Source: Lethocerus indicus (taxonomy: Eukaryota > Arthropoda > Insecta > Hemiptera > Belostomatidae). Taken from it: DNA of 64,000 nucleotides. Shown one piece after another: positions 47,321 through 60,320 of the stretch. How positions within the stretch are numbered: position 1 is the first letter of the stretch; each line of letters opens with the position of its first letter. The notes below the pieces were generated by a model. That model saw nothing but the letters and a program-made list of their open reading frames with translations. It was not told the DNA's origin and searched no databases. The translations under genes and the position numbers were made by a program. Location of the stretch: positions 25,864,954-25,928,953 of the forward strand of contig JACDQD010000005.1 of the NCBI GenBank assembly GCA_019843655.1. Direction: 5' to 3'.

Positions 47321-49560
47321 GCCAATAACTCCCGCGAATTATGGAGATTACGAGTAACGGAAAATAGAGAGGAGACGAACAACTTAACTATGGATGAAAT
47401 CTACTTCGGATACGGAACCCGTAAAAACGGAAGTTGGCGTGGGGCCGGCGAGTATTTTTAATTCATACAAGATAGGACAATACATCCATAAGAATCATTT
47501 AAAATAACAGAAACAGAATAAACTCCAGTAAGAAAATGCGATATTTTGTTTCGACTCTCTAGTCTTGTAAATTATGTTGCTTGTAACTCTAAACAATTAA
47601 AAATATTTCTAATGTATAATATATATATTTATATACATACATAAATAAATATACAATTCATAAAGAAAAAACTTAATAGAATTGAGAATTTATCGGAGCA
47701 GCGCTGTTTCGTCCACTCAAAAAGGAAGGCGCTTGATACTATCCCGCACTACCGGAGTGTCTGCCTGGTTTCATGTTCCGGCGCTTCACTCGTCTGCATT
47801 TATAATCCAATTTTGTATTTATAACGTAATTACAGCAATTACGGCCGATAATTTTCCGACGTGAACCGAACATGGCCCGAACATTAGGCGAATATTATAC
47901 CAAATTAATTATCCGAAAATTTAACCCAAATTAATTCAAACGGGATATAGAAAGCGAAAATTGAATTGGAGGCGAAGCGTCGGCGTGTAAAAGGGTGCGA
48001 GGGATGATTGAAAGAGGCAACAGTGGATGGACACGGTTATAAGAAGTAAAAAAAGGGAAGGTGAATGTTCACTGAGAAGAACACACGGCGAATAAGAATG
48101 AGAGAACGTGGCCGCCAGAAGAATTACCTCCGCCGAAGGACAAACCTCGCATTTTTACAGATGCGACGGGTAAATATATGTAATATCCGATTTAATAACT
48201 TGGCGAATGTGCCAATAGGCTGCGACAGGGGAATTCCCGGCATATTTCTCTTCTAGAACAGCGTAAGAACGTTTAACAATCAAGTAGGGGTCTTTTTTGT
48301 GGTTTTATTTTTCTGTCTTAAAATTGAAATAACTGTAAACCCCGAAACAATGGGGCACCGCATAACTGTTTCATACAGTACGATAAAATTTATAAAGTAA
48401 ATCTTGAATGTAATAATTCATTATTAATTATTTATTTGGCCTCAACATCCTTTGTTTTTAATCGGCGCATCTCAAATCTTTTAATCTAATTAGTTTTCTT
48501 TCGCGTCAACGGTTTTAATCCCTGTTAGTAGTTCGAAGCGGAAACGACAAATGCACAATGGGACTGGTCCCTTTTGTCATCTAATTATAATATTATAAGA
48601 AGGCTTGCTTTTCCAGTGAAAAACTTGACGAGCTTATTTCCGCCATTGTTTCCAGTGGGCCGCCCCATTATGATGTAGAGTTTATTAATTCTTGCCACAT
48701 TTGCCATGTAAGAAGCTTATAGCCCGGTAATACTGGCCTCGGTTAAATCCCGAATGCATTATTTAAGATGCACTCACAGGGACAAGAATTATTTACCCTT
48801 GTTCCACCGTCCCTCCGTCCACGGTCCCACTTTATTGAGAGAGCGATCTGCATAAATAATAAGCAGATTTCTATTTAACCCCTGCCACCATGCCTTTTTA
48901 TAGTGAAAGGGAAATTAATACATTTCACGAACGCCTCGCTAATATTTTTTTTTACAATTAGGTTCGCTGAGGAAAACAATTTTTCTAGTTCCATTTCCAG
49001 TTTTAATTGAATGCATTAGGCGTTGACGGCGTAGTCACAACGAAATAAGTGCCTCTATATTTCACGGGGAATATATGAACATTTAATCAGGAAATGAGCC
49101 TGCAGCTCTCATAGTTTGACTCATTATAAATATTTGCGGCTATTATTTTTAGACTAGTTATCTTCAATATTGTCTTGTATTATCGACATCACCATGAAGA
49201 AAATTCAAAAACCGATTTTATTCACGATCGTAATATAATTTTATATTATATTTATATATATTAAACGTGCATGACAAAATGTAGTAAACATTATTTTAAT
49301 CGTGAAGAGTTCGGATGACAACCACCCTCCTGTAAAAAATTCTTCGTTTTTCAGATCATAATTACACGTCCATTATTGAGATCCTGACACATTTGTCAGC
49401 TGAGATTGGTCCGTGCTATCGGCTACCGGGTGGCGAAATAAGTGTAATCACAGGTAGAATTGCAGCGTGCTGCCCCCCGCCCCTCCCGGACTGGAATGTA
49501 AGGGGAAGTTTCTGATCTAATAAAAGGTCGTGTGCCGTTTCTTGGATTGCCCCCAGCAGT
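47321..49560. other. Non-coding, AT-rich
   Basis: Short TATA-rich patches near 47610-47650 and 49225-49262. No frame above 63 codons is present and no motif is recognised. Confidence 0.6.
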
Positions 49561-49567
49561 TATCTCT

Positions 49568-49585
49568 GCTCTCTCTCTCCCCTCC

Positions 49586-49616
<31 letters not shown>
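49568..49616 (+). repeat. (CT)n microsatellite
   Basis: CT repeats with one CCCCTCCCTCC interruption, plus strand. Confidence 0.95.
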
Positions 49617-49761
49617 AATGCCTCTTACACTCACGCACACTCCTCCCGGGGGACAGTCCCGCGGGAGTGGGAGGAACCGGCTAAAAGGTGAAATCCATTA
49701 GTGGCCAGGTGGACTGATCGATATCCCGCGGCATGATTTAGAGCACCGAAAACTTATTGTA

Positions 49762-49809
49762 TCTCTCTCTCTCTCTCTCCCTCTCTCTCTCTCTCTCCCT
49801 CTCTCCCAC
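49762..49809 (+). repeat. (CT)n microsatellite
   Basis: CT repeats with periodic CCCT interruptions, about 145 bp after the previous CT tract. Confidence 0.95.
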
Positions 49810-52276
49810 TCGACCGCTCTCGAGGCTAATCTATTATCGGGCTTCGATGGGTCTTTAACGGCCATTAGCGTCCGGCCGGGCCGATTTTCGCAACGGTGAT
49901 AACTGGCCCCATAGATTTATAGCTCCTCTGTACTCGAATTTGATTCATTAAAAAAAAGGACAATTGACGTACCATAGTTAGTGTAAAAAAACCTATACGA
50001 TATGATATGATAATTCATTATGTTTTGTTGTCAGCCAATGTCTAATTTCAGTTTCAATTTAATAATAATTTATCTCGTATTCCAAACCGACCTTCCGCAT
50101 AAAATTCCAAGCTATTTCCCGTCAATGGCGTGCCAAAGCAAAGAGTGACATGGACTTACTTCATGGAACTTATCGGGTTCCAACTAGGTATCCAACTAGC
50201 GTCCAGAGATTCCAATCAAATGTCTTTCGAACCCTACATAATGCCCCCACTCCGTATGTTTCTAATCGCACCATTCATTACGACACCAACATACCGACCG
50301 GTTCCTAAAGATTGGACCACTGGCCCAGTGATTTTATATATTCCGGACACACTTCAAAAGTGCCATCGTTGGGTGGCTTCTTTATCGAGAGAAACAAGAG
50401 ATATGAAATGTATCAGTTTTCGGTACGAGAAATAAAAAAAAACTTTTTATATAATAAGAACGGACGAACAATTCTACTTGTTAAATCGATAATTTAAAAA
50501 CTCCACGGCACTCACTTAAACGGGAGGTGGAAAACAATCGGGAAGCGGGTGGGAGTGCCCTCTCGGAAACTTGTTCAAGATTCATAAGGGCCGCCGGGGC
50601 CTCTCACTCCTTCCCTCCCTCCCTTCCTCCCTCTCACCCTCCCACCGCTGAGATAATAGTGGAATCCTGTTGTTTTACCGACTTCGATTACCCAACATCC
50701 GACCTGACTATACTTTTTCCACTTGTACTCCCCTCCGGCTTTGATTTTTATCTTTATTTCCTTCGGGCTCCGGTAATACTCGTTTAGGGACGATTCCACG
50801 GCCAGTTGTAACGCGGATTCGGCGGGCGTTCAATTAGCAAATTGCATTTTCTCACTTGGAGCTCAAAATTAGACCGAATCTCTGGCCATAATCGGGCCAC
50901 GTATGGGCACTTTAATGTTTCCGGGTGGCTAAAAAGACACTGATCGTCGCAGTCTTTTTTTAATAATATTTGCACAAAAATTATACAAATATATTTTGTA
51001 TACCTATACCAGCAGTGTGGTGCTATCCTTTAACTCTGCAGTGCCTATGATCATGCCGATTTAGCAGAAGATGTACAACCGCCCCTATTTCTTTAATTGT
51101 GTGCTTAATAAATAGTTACACTTTACGAAAGTGGGATGAAACTTCTTATCTAAATATCAGTTTCTATATTAGGATAAATAGACTATTCCTTTTTTTTATG
51201 TAACAGAAGTTCGCGATGAATTATTAGCCAAACTATCGAAGAAGTGGAAATTCAAATTGTAATTTTCTTAAAAGAAATGAATTAGCTACAAATTACTGAT
51301 ATTGCGAGAATGGTAACTATTAACCTAGTCTTTTGAGTTTGAGTCATTTCTTTTCGAGGAACAATTACCATTTATTTCTTCCACCGAACATTATTCCCTT
51401 TCAGAGACTGAAAACCAGTGTTAAAAACCACCGCCGGCTGCTGCTTCATTATTTCTAAGAGGATTACGCGTAATAATTGCTACCGGAAAGTAAATTTCTA
51501 ATTATGAGTTATTGGATATATAATGCGGTATTGTTGGTCGCAATTTTAATTGGGGATTAGCGCGGAGATATTTCCTTCCTGTTTAAATTTCCAGTAAAAA
51601 TATTCTTGGCAGATAGGTAATGTCGCAGTTTTGAATCTGTAGTCTTTTGAAGAATTCCAATCCCATCTATAAAATAGCTATAAATGATATTACAATATGT
51701 TCCTCATGCCCATTGTCCAACAATATGTCCATTGTGTCCCATGCTCGACTGGACTAGGCTTCTCGCTTTTGCCATTAACATATTAATTATCTCGTCATAA
51801 TCCCGGTGTACTGCTGGAAGTAGAGGAACTCTGTTAGCCATTTGATACCTTATGAAACGGTGCAAAATTCAGCCCAAAAACGTATACAGCTTTGAACATG
51901 AAAATCATTCGTATATACCAGCCGACGACATTAATTCAATGGCGTTCCAGAGCGCGAATGTGTTCTCTTATACACCAAATGTTATTTCACATTCCGAGGT
52001 CTCCACGTTGAGAAAGTTGGACCGGCCGTTATACGAGTTTCTACTTGCCGTGACAGTTTTACGTTCTCGGTTTCTGTTAAATGAGTCCCACAATGGAGAT
52101 AATTTCAGTACTATGAGCATGATAAATGCCAAGTATGTCGAGAACGCATATATCGAAATTATCGTCACGATTTATGACAAATAATTCCTTATTGAACAGA
52201 ATTCTGAATGATGACATAAATTATTAAAAATGTAATTAAATCCCATCCTTTTGGGATCCTAAATCCAATCCTATAT
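49810..52276. other. Non-coding stretch
   Basis: A 101-codon plus-strand frame (50130-50435), 86-codon frame (50527-50787) and 110-codon frame (51852-52184) are the longest; none has a recognised domain or neighbours. A pyrimidine-rich run lies at 50600-50647. The rest is AT-rich. Confidence 0.55.
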
Positions 52277-52604
52277 CTTTTGGGCATCCTCACTGCACTG
52301 TCACTGTCACTGGTGGTTGTCTGTCGTGCGTATATATGTGACGTGTCCAGTTTCACAAAAATCGTTCGTTGAGTGCACTTGCACCGATAAACTAGCGCCC
52401 CTGAGGGTGGTGCGGAAATGTACTTAACTATTGTTCGTTGGATGCACTTGCACCGATTAACTAGATTACTAATATATACACGCGATAAACAGACAACCGC
52501 CGCAGTACAAATGACAGTGACAAAAAAATGCCCAAAAAATATCCAAACCGGTCTAGCAAAAGATCAAACCAGCGGGAGGAGACAGAAACTCACGAAATCT
52601 ACGG
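52277..52604. mobile_element. Dispersed repeat, copy B (rearranged, head-to-head)
   Basis: The left piece (about 52277-52340) matches the family on the minus strand (TTTTGGGCATCCTCACTGCA and onward, as in copy C). The right piece (52364-52604) matches it on the plus strand: a partial and a full 70-bp unit (full unit 52394-52462), a short TATA stretch, then the conserved right end CTACGG, flanked by TA (52605-52606). The 5' half of the hammerhead motif is deleted; only CCAAACCGGTCTAGC remains (about 52542-52556). Its CTCF-like core has lost one C. Confidence 0.75.
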
Positions 52605-52612
52605 TACTAATA

Positions 52613-52992
52613 AAATAATTAAAAATAGAACTTAATTCGCCGCAATACATTTTTTACAACGATATTATCGCCAATGTATTTCAGCGATTAGAATTCCCTT
52701 ACGAAGAAAACAATTGTCTCAATTTGTCCATCGGAAGGGAAAGGGGGAGGACCGAGAATAATCTTCGGTACGCTTCTGGAAGGAAAACTTGATATTGCGG
52801 GTGCCGGTGGATGGTTGGGGGCGGCGGTTTGGGGGTGCGGGTGTAAAGAGCGGCTATTAGAGCCCGGCAGAGGGCTTCTGCGTGTGTGGATTGTTTGTGT
52901 GGGGTTGTGTGGTCGTGGTCGGTTGCCGCCAAACAGTCGATACACGGCCGCTTGTTACACACCTACGTCTCGTTCGCTCCCTCACTCCCTCC

Positions 52993-53032
<40 letters not shown>

Positions 53033-53044
53033 TCTCTCTCTCTC

Positions 53045-53130
<86 letters not shown>

Positions 53131-53450
53131 TGCGCGCCCCTCTCAAGACGAATTACGCCTCGCCTCAGGCTACGAGTTTTCGCGGGATCACGTCTGTACA
53201 TCTGTTGTGGCCCGGGGTGGGGGCCGCTATATTGCTCGCTATATGTTATACCCGAGGCCAGGCCACAGCCCTCTAACAGTGCCACACTCGCACCCTTCGC
53301 GGCCTGTATAATTGTACTAACCTCCCAGCTTCACTCCCAGCCCTCTCGTCTTCCTCCCGTAAAGACTCTTGGGGAATCCTTTATGATTCAATTAGCCGCC
53401 CCGAACCCGCTTCACGCGAGAAAGACACCTGCAGTAATATAATGGCCCCG
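52613..53450. other. GC-rich region around a long CT microsatellite
   Basis: GC-rich flanks on both sides of the CT array. Overlapping plus-strand frames of 153, 186 and 141 codons run through the array as repeating serine/leucine or similar and are artefacts of a stop-free dinucleotide repeat. Flanking parts show no domain. Confidence 0.65.
52980..53128 (+). repeat. Long (CT)n microsatellite
   Basis: About 150 bp of CT repeats with two CACT interruptions, the longest simple repeat in the window. Confidence 0.98.
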
Positions 53451-53532
53451 GAATTAACAACGCGCGATTAACAATTCATCTTCAATAAAGAAGAAATAAC
53501 ATTCAAAGTATAACGAAAGAATGTGTCAGTTA

Positions 53533-53533
<1 letters not shown>

Positions 53534-53579
<46 letters not shown>
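53534..53579. repeat. (TA)n microsatellite
   Basis: About 23 uninterrupted TA units. Confidence 0.97.
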
Positions 53580-53585
<6 letters not shown>

Positions 53586-53774
53586 AACTGAAACCGATCT
53601 AGCTTAGAACCAAATCAAAATTGTATATTCGTTAGACTTCTGAGGCCTATATTCACCATATTTTAGGCTCCGTGCTTATTACAATACACACCGTACTGGA
53701 GGTAGTGAAAGTATGATTAATTAATGCAGTTATTTTAGTCATATGGCCGGACAAGAATAAGAAGATTAGATTAA

Positions 53775-53818
53775 AATACCTGTTTTGTGGTCTGCGAGGG
53801 GTTGGAATACCGTAGATT
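53775..53818 (+). repeat. 44-bp repeat shared with 26944-26987
   Basis: One mismatch in 44. The last 9 bases, CCGTAGATT, equal the terminus of the hammerhead-repeat family; similarity stops there. Confidence 0.9.
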
Positions 53819-56390
53819 AGAATTGCGGGAAAACTAAAGAGAAATTAAGGGTTACACCACATCATACCGCATGGATAAACTTCAAAATGTGTTGCTAACT
53901 CGCTCAGAATTCGTGGTGAGGGTTTCTTCTATGCTACAGATAACCTCGGTTGATACGGTCGATATGTAGTAGTGGAAATAATACGAAAAATATCTAAATT
54001 GTTAGATTCATAAACTATCGTTACTTTTAACTTAATTAAACTTATGCCAATGGTCCTAGCTCCGAACTGAGCATTGAAAAACCAGCTATAGACCCTTTCG
54101 AAAAACCGAAACTAGTGCTTAATATATTTGATCCCAACAGGGATATTAAAGCAACGATCAATATGCTAAGAGGGTTTTTCTTACCTGAGCCCCCGGCTAA
54201 ATTACAAGGCCATCAGATGCAAAGGCAGGATGTAAAAAAAGAGCGTATTTTCCGTAGCCCATTTCACACTCTTACAGGAACAATTTGTTAAATATTTTCA
54301 TGTTAATAAATTGTTAATATGGGGACAAGTTATTTACACACAAAATACTAATGATGTAATATAATATTCTCCGCCGTGTTCCGTCAGATCTTAAGGAAAT
54401 CTGTTAGCCAATATCATCACCGCGTACACGACAGTATTTCTATTTCCATTAATAATAAATATTTCGCAAAACAAATATACATTTGTATATTCCAAAATCA
54501 CAAATAGAGGGTCATGAACACGAGTGAAAGAAACTAAAATGCAGAAGAAATGACGAGGGAGGTAGAAAATTCATTATGTACCCAACGATGGAAAAAAATA
54601 CGGAGGTATTTTCTTATATCCTGAGTACAATCCAGTATTTTCCGAGGTATGCGGAACCTGTATTCATTGTTTCTGAAACTTTCAGTTATTACGGTTATTA
54701 ATACTAAACTAAAAGTTTAGACGAAATTAAATTTTACCAGTCATCCACGTAAATGAGCAGTTCAATAAGAATATCTATTAAGGCCCCGATTTAAATGTAA
54801 TTTATGGAGTACAATACCTAGAGCAAGAATAAAATTACGAGTTGTAATAAAAAAATAAAGATGTTTAAAATAAACAGTCTCCACTTTCCTGCGTTATACG
54901 TCCTGATTTCCAGTTTTATCTAAGGAAATCGTTCACCTAGGATTAAATAATTGCCCATAATTATTGATAACTCTAATGTAATAATTTTCAACTGTGGTCT
55001 GGTAAAAATGGGTCGGATGAAAGAAGTGGTCTCGTATAATGGGTTGATTGCTGAAATCGCGCCCGGTTTACAAATCATGGACACAAAACCGGCGAGATTA
55101 AAGTCACGACAAATCGACATTCAACCCGTGCAGCCTTCAACCGGACCCAGACCTTAGCGTGTCTAACACGCCCCTCTGTTAAAGCCGTCCACAAATTATA
55201 GCGCACGGCCTTTGCACCTACGTCGGCTGTCATGCATTTCGGGGCTAATAGTTAAATTGTTTTTTATATATGTACTTGATACCGATTGCTGGAGCAATGA
55301 GCACGAAAGTGGACATTTAAACTTTTCCGTCCAATCGCCCCCGTTTTAAAAGCAGCGGTTGTCCCCCTTTGCGTTCGCACCGCTTTTAATGTCGTTTATT
55401 AAAAGAGGCGGCGGAAACTAGTCGGCCGAGAAGAACAGGAGAGCCCGCACCAGATTGAGATGCTAATCTCGAGAGCCGCGTTGAAATTCATGTTGTTCAA
55501 ACTCCTCAAAGCCCTCACTCGGCCGGTCATCAATATGATGAATTCCCCATTTAGTTTTCTCTAAGGCGGACATAATCAAATGACAAAGTTGTTTAAATCA
55601 ACGGCACAACAGATGAGATGGCTTTTATCTTAGCAAATATTTCTTACATTTTTATTTCAATGTTTAAAGAAAAATTCATTTCATGCGTGCCATCATTTTT
55701 TTTTAAACAAGGGGAAGCATCAAAGGGCGAAGAACAACAATTAATTAAATTTATCAATTTATTTCTAGGTATTCGGAATACCAAAATGGTCGAAATGTAA
55801 TTGGAGACAAAAGGACTGGGTATATTTTTGTGTTCATTCCATTCTGTTTGGTCTGAACAGGGGGCATTCAGGAACAGTTGGCCCTGTTAACAGCGTGCAC
55901 TGTTAATGGATTAGTGCGTCTTAACATTGTACCACAATTGTACCATTGTTTCTCTCACAACGTTCTATCATCGTAGAGGTTAATGTTGGAAATTACCACA
56001 CCTGCCATTTCGTTGTATATTTAAGCGAGGGACCCATTCTATTTCACAACGTTACTATAGTATTTAGATTGATTTTCTCACGTAAAAATCAAATTATATT
56101 TGAGTATTCTTCAACAAATATTTTATCAACATTCGTAGGCAAATGTTCTTCTATATCACTGTCAGTTGGGTACTCCAGCATGTTGGTACGCTGCTAAAAA
56201 TGGCAAGATGGCGGTCTAGCATTGTAGTATATGAGTGAATAGATGAACGCTGAAATGATGGTACTGCAAACATTCGTGGGCGTCCAATAATAATAAATAA
56301 TAATACAATAAATACATTATGTAAAAAGTGCTATATTTGGTTCTGCTCTGCTGTAAAACTGTTAGATTTTACTTCAAGCAATTTTAGAAA

Positions 56391-56918
56391 AAGTAGAGCG
56401 GGGTGTGGTATAAACGCGAAGGAAGGGCTGGTCGCCAGCCGAGTCCGGCATAGCGGATGAGGCATTAGCCGGCGTTAACAATTATTGTGTGAGGGCGGCC
56501 GGCTCTCTCCTCCGGAATACGAAATAAACTCCGGTATAGATATTAGCGGGGGAGGTGTGCACTGGGCTGCCCATCGATCAGCCCTTCAACCCCATTACCG
56601 GCTTTAATTGCTTTTCCTGGAACCAAGCGCAGCGCATCCTCTCGTCCCCGTCCGCACAATCCCCGTCTCTCTCGTCACCGCCTCCCATTCCTTCCGAATA
56701 GCCGCTCCGTAGATTCATAATTTTGTTTTCCGGGCACGGAGTCGCTTAATTTCGAGTACTACAGACACGGGTCTGATTTAAAGGAAAACAAATTATGATC
56801 TGTATGATAGGATAGTAACTTTCGTCCTAGTCATTAGACAATACGTGTCGAAAATTTATTTACTCCCAAGACCAAACGATGCCAAATATAAATGTTACTC
56901 GTTGCGGAGTTCATGGTG
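56391..56918. other. Non-coding, GC-rich in its first half
   Basis: GC-richer sequence to about 56720 with GCCGGC words, then AT-rich. No frame of length is present. Confidence 0.5.
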
Positions 56919-56940
56919 TTCTTATGTGTACACATAAGAA
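56919..56940. repeat. 22-bp perfect palindrome
   Basis: The half TTCTTATGTGT is followed directly by its reverse complement. By simple base-count reasoning such a site is expected about 0.015 times by chance in a window this size. It ends 36 bp before copy C. Confidence 0.9.
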
Positions 56941-56976
56941 ATCATAATGCATTTCCTGTATGCATAATTTTATTGT

Positions 56977-57248
56977 AGGTTCGTGATGTTTCTGTCTCCT
57001 CTCGCTGGTTAGGTCCTTTGCTAGACCGGTTTCGGTCGCTCGCCATCTTCAGTAGCGGTGTTAGTCACTGTTAGCACTTTGGATGTTTTTTGGGCATCCT
57101 CACTGCACTGTCACTTTCACATGTACTGCAATGTTTGTCAGTATGTCAGTCGTTTATATATGTGTTCTGTTATTGTTATTGGGGGTTATGTTTGTCTTCG
57201 GATTTTGTTAATCCGTTTTCTCTAGGTATGAGTCAGATTGTCGGAAGG
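56977..57248 (-). mobile_element. Dispersed repeat, copy C (minus strand, intact hammerhead core)
   Basis: Read on the minus strand it matches copy A from about 15650 to the right end: CCGA-AATC-GAC and GATTAA-AAAATCC blocks, a TATATA stretch, CACTGCA/GATGCCC blocks, the hammerhead motif, then ACCAGCGAGAGGAGACAGAA. The terminus is slightly diverged (about 56977). No 70-bp tandem units follow at the far end. No protein is encoded. Confidence 0.75.
57020..57056 (-). ncRNA. Hammerhead ribozyme motif with all core bases kept
   Basis: Minus strand order: stem I GCTA (57056-57053), CTGAAGA (57052-57046), an extra T then GGC-GAGCG-ACC (57045-57034), GAAA (57033-57030), palindromic ACCGGT (57030-57025), cleavage-site C (57024), stem I partner TAGC (57023-57020). 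Stem I is four perfect pairs. Stem II has two G-C pairs and one mismatch. The self-complementary stem III is the known arrangement in Penelope-like and retrozyme hammerheads, which can act as dimers. Activity is inferred, not shown. Confidence 0.6.
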
Positions 57249-57259
57249 GGGCGGTGTGG

Positions 57260-60200
57260 TGGTAGGGTGGGTGTGATCCTTTAAGAGGATTATAGGTGTA
57301 AATATCGCGTCACTCTGGGAATTAATTTTCTCATTTATAATGTTGTTAATTTATAATTTTACCTCGCGGATACCGGATGATATACTCACGTCGGTGGAAT
57401 GTCTAATGCGCTCACTACAACTCGGTCGGGAGCGAATGCATAAATAGCTTCTGTTTGACCTTTTAAAAGGAATGGGTGATCCGAAATCAATGTCGCGAAT
57501 GACTGAGCGGCGGCAGGAAATACGAGATGTCGAATTCGGACAAAACTCGAGAGAGCGGCCCCCTTATACAATTTGTGCCAATATCGGCCGGTTATCAATC
57601 ACCCATTGACAGAACTAATAAAGGAATAGGATTTTTGTGTTCTCTACAAATCACGTTAATAAACGCCGTAATAATCAGAAATCGCTGCTTATAATGTCTG
57701 CTCCTAAACAAATCCCCGTTTTCGGAAAACATTTTCCTACAGCGCAGGATAGTTTCTTCAACAACTTCGCGACATAGTCTTTTTTAATCCTCGTGAAAGC
57801 GTGTTTGATAATTTATAAACGTAGGAGTTACTTTTTATTGTATGCGAATAGTTATTACCGTACTTTTCTAGAAAGTGATTAATTAATAAAATTGACTTGA
57901 GAAAATTGGTTAAATTAGCTTACGTTTGTTAAAATTAAACCGATCTTCGAAGTTCAATCGATGGAACGAAATTTCGTTCACTACACGCTAATTCCGAGGA
58001 GCATATAAATACGAAATAATATTTCGGTTCGAAGGAGACCGGCGAGAGCACTGGCTGGAAAGCAAACAGGCCGGGCGGAGAACTCGCCGGTGTCCGGGCA
58101 AATAAACGCTCCACTGAAATTGGTAGAACGCGGAAAGCTCCATGTCACTTTCACCGATTGTAAATTCAAATTCAAGGGTGGGAATGGGGGGGGCAGAATT
58201 AAAGGGGCGCATATTTCGGACAAGTGCGGGCATCCCTTTTTGAAGCCGAGTTTTCATATTTTACCTCGCGGTAGATTTTTATTCCTTCCTCCCTCCCTTT
58301 TTTCTTCTGTTTTTTTTATTTTTTCGGAAACCGACTTTGAGAACGCGCCGTGTCCACCGATGAAATTCTAATTTCCGTTTCTTATTAGACGCTGGGCCGG
58401 GGGTGTGACCGCTTTGCGAGGCCGCCCCCCCTTCCTGTTCCGGCGGCCCTTGGGCAAAAACCTGGGCTTGGGGTGTAATGTATGCATTCCGGGTTCATTT
58501 GCAAACGACCGACCCGACACTAGCGTTCCGAACGGAATACTCCCCACCAACAAATAATAATTCGGAGAAATCCATAGAATATTCCATAGTCAACGTTCAA
58601 TTACTCAGTTAAATAATACGTTAAATCAGCAAGCTCATATCTTTATATCGGTTATGTAGTGTTCTGTGTGAATGGGACATAAAATTTGTAATTGGGGGTA
58701 ATAGCAAATTAAATTTGTAGAAAAATATCAAATAATTTATTCAACAATGATTCTAATTATAGTTTACCATCGAGTTTCCTGGAGTTGGGTAAATAAACTC
58801 TTGTCCAATCAGTTAACTTGTTTAATCAGTTAGCCATCAAATTCTAATTATATGTTTAGCTTGCGACTTGTTTATCCATTCCAATATCCATCACCGCGTG
58901 TAAACCACAATACACTCATTATAATACTTAGTAGTACATTCCGTAACAAGTGCGTTCCATGCATAGAGTGGAATTATAAAAGAGAGAGTCGAGATATATA
59001 TAATGAAATTAGAAGAATAAGTCCACATTGTTTGGCTACACGTTAACCGGACGTTCAATCCGGGTGTCCGGTAGAAAATTCATTCGGTTACTAATTTGAA
59101 CATAATTAAAATTGTTATTGTACGGGATAAGCATTTAATAAATTCAGAATGTTAAATATCTTCAATCTGATGAATCCCGCTTTAATTAAATTCGAATGAT
59201 TTAAATACTTTGTTCCCGTCTCATTTACATAAATATTCTCCGAAATGGCCTACTCTTGGTCTTCTATTTAATACTAAAAGGACGTATAAACATTTTAAAT
59301 AGTAACACGAAACCATGGAAATATCTCGGAAAACATATTTCTTTCGAACCGAGCTTGAATTCAAATGTAATACTTATACATATTCAAGGTGTTTCTTCAA
59401 AAAGTTTTTTTTTTAGCAATCTACTTATATGGAAGTTAATGCATGTTTTCGCAATATTTTATCGAAATGTTTACCCAGTCCTCAGTGCGGGGGTCATTAA
59501 AGTTCGCATTTGTAAGTAGGACCTAAATTAAAGACTGGAGCTTAGCAAATTCAAATTATGACTGCGAGGGAAATAGTGCGCTTTAAAATAGCTCCGGCCC
59601 GGTAAGTATTATAGGGCGGGGCGGTGGGGGGATTTGATTCTTGAACAGGATGTCTAAGTAAACCATTAGAATTGGTAATGAGCCTTTCTCTACGAATTAT
59701 TGAAATGAAGCTTCACCTGTGAAACGAAGCCTCGGGGCGCACATCAATTTTATGACCTCCTTACCACTTCAAGGAAATTTATCAAAATTCATGGTTTTTA
59801 CCCGCTACATAGAAAACGCGCTGAGACTATGGCAATCTATTTTTCAATTTAATGAAAGCATTTTGCAATATTAAAAGCAGACCCAGTAATTACAATATAC
59901 TTCCTATAAAAACTATGCGTGATTAGATGCTCTAGAATAAATTTAAATTTATTTATTTTAAATACGAGCCAGTACATTCTGAGATCAAAATATCAGTTAT
60001 AAAATTAAGCTGTTCTAGGATACCAAGATACTGGCACAATCTTGCGGATTGTCCGTTAAATATAATTTCTAGGCTTAATTAAAACTGGTACATTTTTTGT
60101 GTAGACATTACCAGACCCGTTGGGAATTTCAGAATTATTCCCCCGTATGTGTATCAATTTTGTCACAGTTTCCAATGAATTTAGGGGCATTACAATGTTA

Positions 60201-60320
60201 TAACTAGGCGCACTGTATGACGTTAGAAGTAGAAATAGAAATTTCGAGGACCCGGAACAAAGTTGGGCAAACATTATGATATTTTAGAAAAAAAAATGTT
60301 GACTGGACGAGAACTGCAAT
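57260..60320. other. Non-coding stretch, GC island at 58.03-58.55 kb
   Basis: The GC island carries overlapping frames of 61 to 93 codons on both strands. An 87-codon frame lies at 59256-59519. None is recognised. A G-rich run occurs at 59614-59631. A 16-bp palindrome GAACGAAATTTCGTTC lies at 57964-57979. Confidence 0.58.

Larger units (their letters stand above)
53451..56390. other. Non-coding AT-rich stretch
   Basis: Contains the TA array, the 44-bp repeat at 53775-53818, and frames no longer than 83 codons. No gene is recognised. Confidence 0.6.

Noticed and set aside
50130..50435. 101-codon open frame with a balanced composition
   Set aside because: No domain recognised and no splice or promoter context; kept only as a low-priority candidate.
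52882..53442. 186-codon open frame, the longest in the window
   Set aside because: Most of it is the translation of a (CT)n microsatellite, which has no stop in any frame; two other frames stay open through the same stretch.
57964..57979. 16-bp palindrome GAACGAAATTTCGTTC
   Set aside because: About one such palindrome is expected by chance in this length.
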